Below, piece by piece: positions 8,767 to 13,334 of a DNA stretch of 13,334 nt. Below the pieces are notes generated by a model. It did not search any database and had not been told where the DNA came from. It saw nothing but the letters and a program-made list of their open reading frames with translations. The DNA is from Halanaerobiales bacterium. GTDB taxonomy: Bacteria > Bacillota > Halanaerobiia > Halanaerobiales > JADQBU01. Position 1 is the first letter of the stretch, and each line of letters opens with the position of its first letter. The stretch lies in contig JADQBU010000393.1 in assembly GCA_016278435.1 (NCBI GenBank), positions 1 through 13,334 of the forward strand, written 5' to 3'. A program made the translations under genes and the position numbers.

Positions 8767-9964
8767 TTTTACTCTCCTCTCCAGATAATCCATTTAATAT
8801 ATCAGAGATGATGTTTTTTACAGTGCTCCATCTGTAATCGAGTGGTATTGTTCCTGAAGCTCCACCCCACATCTCACGTGCTCTGGCATTTAATAACCGG
8901 GCTCTATCCCGTTTTAATCTCCATTCTCTATTTTTGAGTAATTTCTCAACCTTGTCACTTTGCAAAATATTATCAAGTTTTTCCTGCTGGAATAAGATAT
9001 CGTACCACTGATCAACAAAATTTCTGGAGGAAAGTGGTATCCGTGCATTTATTAAAGCTTCTGAAGTCCATAAATTATTGAGATTATTATACCAGTTCTT
9101 TAAATCAGTCCAACGAAATGAAATTACTTCAAACCAGGATTCCAGCCCTTTTTTATACCCTTCTATCCAGCTATCATTTTTCACTTGCTTTGAAAGAAGA
9201 TAATTATACATTAAATTAGCACCGTAAATGGTTTCAGAGAAATTTCTGGCATGTTTTATATTCTCCTGCAGTTTTAATGGTAATTCCTTTATTACTGGTA
9301 GATACCAGAAAAAGTCAGCATCTATATCTTCTCCCTTATCTATTAGATAATAAAGAAGGGTGTCATTTTGCCGGCAGGATATCCTGTCAACAAGATATTC
9401 TGCATCCTCCTTCCTCAAATTCAGTTCAGCATATTCCATTAATTTTTCAGGTGGCTCAGGTAAACCTGGATCCCAGTTTGGTTTCGATTGACCGGAAGTT
9501 GATCTTCTTCGCCTGTAATAATTTTCTGTTAAAGTATGATGATATTGATCTCTGGAGCCGGGAAAAAGTCTTATACCCCAGGATTCCAGGCCTGTCCAGT
9601 AAATAGCACTGGGTAAGCGTATCAATTTATCGCGTGCATCCCGACCGATTAAACCCTCATATTCTCCTGCTTCAAGTAAAGCATAAATAAGTTTAATTTC
9701 TTCTGCCCTGGCCCGGTCTTCTATCTCAGGATATTTAACCTTCTTTTCTTCCAGCATATTATAAATCCAGGGTATAAATAACATATAACGGACTTTGGTC
9801 TGGATAGTACTTGTCCCAGGGAAAAAGTAATCTGAAAAAGCATCCCTGATAGTTCCTATACCCAGTTCATCCCTGGTATCATGTTCCCTGAATAATTTTA
9901 CTACATCAAGCATTTTCCTCTGATTTTCCCCGGCAAAATCCACCCAGCCAAAATGAGACTGCAT
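8759..9964 (-). CDS. DUF6361-type protein of unknown function
   Basis: A 401-residue protein. Its N-terminus (GWVDF, residues 7-11; DTRDELGIGTIRDAF, about 30-44; FPGTSTIQTKVRY, about 48-60; FIPWIY, about 63-68) matches what I recall of DUF6361, a family named only from conservation and often found near defence genes. Two further conserved-looking blocks are RLPSAIYWTGLESWGIRLFP (about 117-136), rich in Trp and Gly, and a C-terminal segment with many Arg and Trp (about 348-390). No nuclease, ATPase, methylase or helix-turn-helix motif can be picked out, and there is no signal peptide or membrane segment. The start is fixed by AAGGAGG seven bases upstream of the ATG. The gene overlaps the PLD gene and lies 68 bp after the SbcC-like gene with no terminator between, so it is probably expressed with both. 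I would not assign a function; a recognition or adaptor role is only a guess from context. Confidence 0.8.
   Translation of the reverse strand: MQSHFGWVDFAGENQRKMLDVVKLFREHDTRDELGIGTIRDAFSDYFFPGTSTIQTKVRYMLFIPWIYNMLEEKKVKYPEIEDRARAEEIKLIYALLEAGEYEGLIGRDARDKLIRLPSAIYWTGLESWGIRLFPGSRDQYHHTLTENYYRRRRSTSGQSKPNWDPGLPEPPEKLMEYAELNLRKEDAEYLVDRISCRQNDTLLYYLIDKGEDIDADFFWYLPVIKELPLKLQENIKHARNFSETIYGANLMYNYLLSKQVKNDSWIEGYKKGLESWFEVISFRWTDLKNWYNNLNNLWTSEALINARIPLSSRNFVDQWYDILFQQEKLDNILQSDKVEKLLKNREWRLKRDRARLLNARAREMWGGASGTIPLDYRWSTVKNIISDILNGLSGEESKIA
8774..8782 (-). promoter_or_regulatory. Shine-Dalgarno site pointing to a TTG start for the PLD gene
   Basis: GGAGAGGAG on the minus strand lies seven bases before the TTG at 8766, inside the last codons of the DUF6361 gene. 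It would favour initiation at TTG over the ATG at 8793, whose upstream bases (ATATATTAA) show no ribosome binding site. Because it is embedded in coding sequence for Gly-Glu-Glu, chance cannot be excluded. Confidence 0.5.
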
Positions 9965-9971
9965 AATAATT

Positions 9972-9978
9972 CCTCCTT
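9972..9978 (-). promoter_or_regulatory. Strong Shine-Dalgarno site of the DUF6361 gene
   Basis: AAGGAGG on the minus strand, seven bases before the ATG at 9964, is close to a perfect match to the 16S rRNA tail. The intervening 68-bp gap (9965-10032) has no hairpin followed by a T-run on the minus strand and no convincing promoter, so readthrough from the ATPase gene is expected. Confidence 0.65.
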
Positions 9979-10032
9979 GTTCTCCTGAATTCTGCTATTA
10001 TCTGTTTACTGTAAATTTTCCCTTTTCAAACC

Positions 10033-12453
10033 TCAAACCCTTACCACATTCCCTCCCAGCATCTCTGCCGTATCCGGATCACAGGTTGTAAAGATAATCT
10101 GATTATTTTCTGTAAAGGTATTGATTAGCTCTACTGCCTCTTTCTTTCTGTCAAGATCAAGATTAACCAGACAGTCATCCATAATTATAAAACCCTGAGT
10201 ATCTTTAAATAACTGTTCCAGTAGCGCAAATCGTAAGGCCAGAGCTACTCCGTCATAAGTCCCGTAAGATAGCAGATTAATATTGGCCGGTAACGTTTTA
10301 TTTTCTTTATTCTTAACTTTTATTTCAAAACTGTCATCAATCTCCCCGACTTCATAATTACCTTTAGTCAGTATTGACAGATATTTACTGAAAGAATTGA
10401 CCAGTGGTTTAAAGGAATCTTGATCCATCTCTTCCAGTTTATCTTCAAATACTTCTTTTATCTTAAGCAAGCTATTTGCTCTTGATTTTAATCTTTCAAA
10501 TTCATTCTTATTGTCTTCATATATTAAGCTAAATTCTTCATATGAAATATCAGGCAACTGCTGTTTAATCTCATACATCTCTTCTTTGCTTTCGTTAAAT
10601 TTATGGTCCAGTTCATCTTTTTTATCTCTTAATCCGGCCAGATGGCTATTGAATTCCTCGGCTGATTTAAAACCCTCCGGTAGTTCTGCCAGATCAGCAA
10701 GTTCCTTTTCCATCTCTTTTATATCTCCCCTTGTTTCCAGCAGGAAATCAAACAATTTATCATGGCTTTCATACTTATCTTTCCAGTCCTGAATTCTGGT
10801 TTCAGCGGTATTGATCTCAATTTGAATTTCCTGAATTTTATCTCTGACTTCCTCAATCTCTTCATCTATCTCTTTAACATCTCTGACTTCCTTCTCTTCC
10901 GGTAAATTAGCTGCCTTTTCCGTTAATTCATTATAATCCTTACCATCCAGTAGGTCATCTATCTGTTGTTTAATCATTTTAACCTGATTATTGCTATTGT
11001 TTAGCTTCTCCAGATTCTTTCTGGCTTCATCCATGTCCTTTATACCCTTGTCTGCCAGAAACTCATCATATTCTTTTTTGAGTTCACTGTACTGCTTCTG
11101 CAGACTCTGAAAATCTATATTTCCTGACTCAATCTCAATGTCCAGTTCCCCACTCTGGATGTGGATATAGCCGTCAGCTTTAAATTCCCGGCCCGCTTCA
11201 ATCTCTTCTTTTTCCTCAATCCCCCTGGTAACAGTAACTTTGCCGGGAGCAGAATTAATCCGGCCGACCAGGGTAGCTGCTTCAATACTGGCTCTGGTTG
11301 TAGCGATCTTACTCTGAATATTTTCCAGCTTTTTAACATCGTCTGCAGTTATTTCTTTGATTTCTTCTTTCTTCTCCTTAAGGTCATCTATCTCTTTTTT
11401 CTTATCCTCAATTTTACCCAGTAAACCGGTTATTTCCTTTATTTGTGCTTGTTCTTCGGCTTCCTTCTTTTCCTCAGCTAGTTTCTCTAATTTTTCATTA
11501 TGTTCTTCCTGTTTATTACTGTTCTTTTTAAGCTCATTTTCCAGGACAGGCCATTTTGTATTAATTTCCTTCATATCTTCAATCTTTTCTTTTAAAGTAT
11601 CAATTTTAGGTTCGACCTGACCGCGTTTAAATATATCCTTTTCCAGGCTGGCCAGTTCCTTGATCTTATTTTCTATCTCTGTTCTTTCTTCTTTTATTTC
11701 TTTCAGAGACTGACTGATATCTTCGAATTCTTTCTCCAGTCTCTGAGTTTTTTCCATATCCAGCCGGATCTGTTCTGTATTGATATAGGCCCCATATACC
11801 TGGCCATAACCAACTTTATAAGGATTATTAACATCTCTATCAAGATTTGTTGGTCGATCATTGTCAATATCCCATTTTTTCAATAATTCATCCAGTTCTT
11901 CACCGATTTTTTCTTTCAGTCTGTCAATATTAATACCATCAAGTTCCATAACTGTCTTCCTCAGAAAAGAACTGATGGCACCGGTTACATTTTTATTACT
12001 TACAATCCTGTTAATTGCATTTTTCACATCCTGCTGTTTTACGAAAACAATATTGCTATATGTTCCTTCTCCGTAGATAAAAAGATCATTTATATATTCA
12101 TTGACCTTATCAAAACTATTTATTTTCTGCCCATCTGGCAATTCCAGAAATACCGAATAGTTTTCACCCCATTCTTTTTCAACTCTGTATTTCTGGCCAT
12201 CAATCTCAAAATGGAGACAGCCATGGATATAGTCACCATCAGGATAGGGCATAAATCTTTCATTGAACTCTCTATCATCACTGTAGTTCATCCGTAATTT
12301 AACATTTTTAAAGATAGTAGCAAAGATAGCCTCGATTAAAGTACTTTTGCCCGCTTCATTCGGTCCCAGAAGGACATTCAGACCCTCCGAAAATTCTACA
12401 TCTTTATTATTAATACCTGCAAAGGAATCAGTTTTAAACTTATTCAGCTTCAT
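10033..12453 (-). CDS. SbcC/Rad50/YhaN-like coiled-coil ATPase lacking a zinc hook
   Basis: An 806-residue SMC-like ABC ATPase. Walker A is GPNEAGKST (30-38), with a Q-loop-like FVKQQD near 140. Long heptad-rich coiled coils cover about 224-394 and 450-690. The C-terminal half-domain has a signature-like LSYGT (728-732), Walker B FIIMDDCL (D759, D760), a D-loop NLDLDR and, at the usual H-loop place, FTTCDPDT. No CxxC is present, so the zinc hook of Rad50/SbcC is absent; instead residues about 395-447 form a Gly/Val/Ile-rich, probably beta-stranded insert at the apex. At 806 residues it is shorter than E. coli SbcC. The DD-type Walker B recalls Bacillus YhaN-like ATPases. With the preceding metallophosphoesterase (14-bp overlap) it probably forms an ATP-controlled DNA end-processing nuclease. 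The start is supported by AAGGGGG six bases upstream. ATPase type: sure; role in defence: inferred from neighbours. Confidence 0.9.
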   Translation of the reverse strand: MKLNKFKTDSFAGINNKDVEFSEGLNVLLGPNEAGKSTLIEAIFATIFKNVKLRMNYSDDREFNERFMPYPDGDYIHGCLHFEIDGQKYRVEKEWGENYSVFLELPDGQKINSFDKVNEYINDLFIYGEGTYSNIVFVKQQDVKNAINRIVSNKNVTGAISSFLRKTVMELDGINIDRLKEKIGEELDELLKKWDIDNDRPTNLDRDVNNPYKVGYGQVYGAYINTEQIRLDMEKTQRLEKEFEDISQSLKEIKEERTEIENKIKELASLEKDIFKRGQVEPKIDTLKEKIEDMKEINTKWPVLENELKKNSNKQEEHNEKLEKLAEEKKEAEEQAQIKEITGLLGKIEDKKKEIDDLKEKKEEIKEITADDVKKLENIQSKIATTRASIEAATLVGRINSAPGKVTVTRGIEEKEEIEAGREFKADGYIHIQSGELDIEIESGNIDFQSLQKQYSELKKEYDEFLADKGIKDMDEARKNLEKLNNSNNQVKMIKQQIDDLLDGKDYNELTEKAANLPEEKEVRDVKEIDEEIEEVRDKIQEIQIEINTAETRIQDWKDKYESHDKLFDFLLETRGDIKEMEKELADLAELPEGFKSAEEFNSHLAGLRDKKDELDHKFNESKEEMYEIKQQLPDISYEEFSLIYEDNKNEFERLKSRANSLLKIKEVFEDKLEEMDQDSFKPLVNSFSKYLSILTKGNYEVGEIDDSFEIKVKNKENKTLPANINLLSYGTYDGVALALRFALLEQLFKDTQGFIIMDDCLVNLDLDRKKEAVELINTFTENNQIIFTTCDPDTAEMLGGNVVRV

Positions 12454-13334
12454 TTTTGACCCCCTTAATTAAGCCATAGACCACCTGTAGAGCCTCTTCA
12501 TCTCCGGAACTGGACAGCTCATTTAACAATTTATAGGGAAATGAATTCCTGGTAAATTCCTTTTCAATCACATCTTTGTTAATCTTTATCCTCAGTTGAC
12601 TATCGTCAACATTAAAATAAGCCAGTTTATCTTTCAATTCCCGGTAAAGTTCATTTCGCTTATTATATATTTCTTCATCTATCCGGCCCATGAGGGTAGT
12701 TCTGACTAACTTTCTTCCCGGTTGGTCTGTCAGAAGTGATTCTTTTAATTTTTCCAGGTCGGATTCACTGTGAATGACCTGTTCCAGGTCATAAAATCTA
12801 TAATTTCCCGTTTCCAGAGCTTCTGCTTTAACCTTACCCTTATCTTCCAGGGTTAATAGCCAGGCATTGCCTCCATGCCGGCAGTCCATACCGTCCGGCT
12901 CAGGTGTGCCGGCATTAAACACCTTTCTATTACTTACTTCCTTCTGTTCGGGATAGGGAAGATGAGTATGTCCCAGAAGCCATAGGTCCATCTCAATATC
13001 AATTAGTTCCCGTTCACTCATATTAAAATATTTACCGGCTATATCGGGCGAGATATCAATTAAAGCCCCATGGGCTATTCCTATCTGCCACTTAGAATCA
13101 TCTCTTTCGCTTAGTTTTTTGATCCAACCCAGATTATTCTGATCTGAGTGTTTACTGTGGCAGTGAGCTGGATAAACTGTAACATCAAGGTCAAAGTCTT
13201 TGAGACAATATGGTTGATGTTCAGTCAAAAGCAACATTTTTCCGGTTAAATTCTGGCTGAAGTTTTCCCAGAGGTCAACCATACCATTATCATAATCATG
13301 GTTTCCGGGTAAAACCAGCACACAATCCCCGGCA
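12440..13334 (-). CDS. SbcD/Mre11/YhaO-like metallophosphoesterase, 5' end outside window
   Basis: The frame is open to the right edge (visible codons begin AGDCVLVLPGNHDY), so the N-terminal metal-binding motifs (DxH and the first GD) lie outside the window. A GTG at 13321 is an internal valine codon, not the start. Visible motifs, counted from that valine, are PGNHD (5-9), GIAHG (81-85) and LLGHTH (115-120), the usual metal and phosphate ligands of calcineurin-like phosphoesterases. A further FNAGTPEPDG block follows, as in Mre11/SbcD-type enzymes. The C-terminal 150 residues are Lys/Glu-rich and lack recognisable motifs; they could bind the ATPase partner. The gene ends inside the next one (GTCAAAAATGAAGCTGAATAA, 14-bp overlap), the classic arrangement of a nuclease-ATPase pair. 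Expected activity: Mn-dependent DNA nuclease gated by the SbcC-like ATPase. A general phosphoesterase is possible but less likely given the pairing. Confidence 0.88.
   Translation of the reverse strand, partial: AGDCVLVLPGNHDYDNGMVDLWENFSQNLTGKMLLLTEHQPYCLKDFDLDVTVYPAHCHSKHSDQNNLGWIKKLSERDDSKWQIGIAHGALIDISPDIAGKYFNMSERELIDIEMDLWLLGHTHLPYPEQKEVSNRKVFNAGTPEPDGMDCRHGGNAWLLTLEDKGKVKAEALETGNYRFYDLEQVIHSESDLEKLKESLLTDQPGRKLVRTTLMGRIDEEIYNKRNELYRELKDKLAYFNVDDSQLRIKINKDVIEKEFTRNSFPYKLLNELSSSGDEEALQVVYGLIKGVKNEAE
12460..12466 (-). promoter_or_regulatory. Ribosome binding site of the SbcC-like ATPase gene
   Basis: AAGGGGG on the minus strand lies six bases before the ATG at 12453 and within the last codons of the metallophosphoesterase gene. 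It supports this start and suggests coupled translation of nuclease and ATPase. Confidence 0.5.

Noticed and set aside
11161..11620. Overlapping + strand open frames opposite the coiled-coil ATPase
   Set aside because: Their Phe/Ser-rich translations are the antisense image of Lys/Glu heptads; there is no ribosome binding site or recognisable motif.
12440..13321. Complete 293-residue metallophosphoesterase starting at GTG 13321
   Set aside because: The frame stays open to the window edge, and starting there would remove the N-terminal metal-binding motifs every active family member needs; the gene is truncated by the window.

Overview
The window is A+T-rich by eye, and every supported gene lies on the minus strand. 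Strong Shine-Dalgarno sites (AAGGAGG, AGGGAGGG, GAGGTGAT), alternative GTG/TTG starts and Lys/Glu/Asp/Ile-rich proteins suggest a low-GC Firmicute-type bacterium. A halanaerobial or other clostridial host would fit, but this is a guess. No rRNA, tRNA, transposase or CRISPR array is visible, and coding density is about 98%. All seven genes look like nucleic-acid processing or ATPase proteins, so this reads as a defence island rather than a metabolic region.

Layout in the direction of transcription (right to left): (1) 13334-12440, an SbcD/Mre11/YhaO-like metallophosphoesterase cut by the right edge; (2) 12453-10033, an SbcC/Rad50/YhaN-like ABC-ATPase with long coiled coils but no zinc hook; (3) 9964-8759, a DUF6361-type protein of unknown function; (4) 8766 (or 8793)-6892, a phospholipase D-like protein with two HxK motifs; (5) 6914-3708, a large SF2/SNF2-like helicase with a DEFQ Walker B box; (6) a 142-bp gap holding a TATAAT box flanked by two copies of a 15-bp direct repeat; (7) 3565-3080, a BrxF-like small protein; (8) 3090-<1, a BrxC/PglY-like (DUF6079-type) P-loop ATPase open for 1030 codons and cut by the left edge.

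Genes 1-2 overlap by 14 bp, 3-4 by 8 bp (if the TTG start is used), 4-5 by 23 bp and 7-8 by 11 bp. Only 68 bp, with no terminator, separate 2 from 3. This suggests one transcription unit (SbcD-like, SbcC-like, DUF6361, PLD, helicase) followed by a second, separately controlled unit beginning at the BrxF-like gene.

Interpretation (inference): the BrxF-BrxC pair is the start of a type 3 BREX-like core, whose methyltransferase (PglX or DUF1156 type) and PglZ-type phosphatase would lie beyond the left edge. Upstream sits a possible effector module combining an end-processing nuclease/ATPase pair, a DUF6361 protein, a PLD-type nuclease and a helicase. PLD plus SNF2 helicase recalls DISARM and related systems, so the locus may be a BREX/DISARM-like composite. 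Family names come from recognising motifs by reading; no database search was possible.
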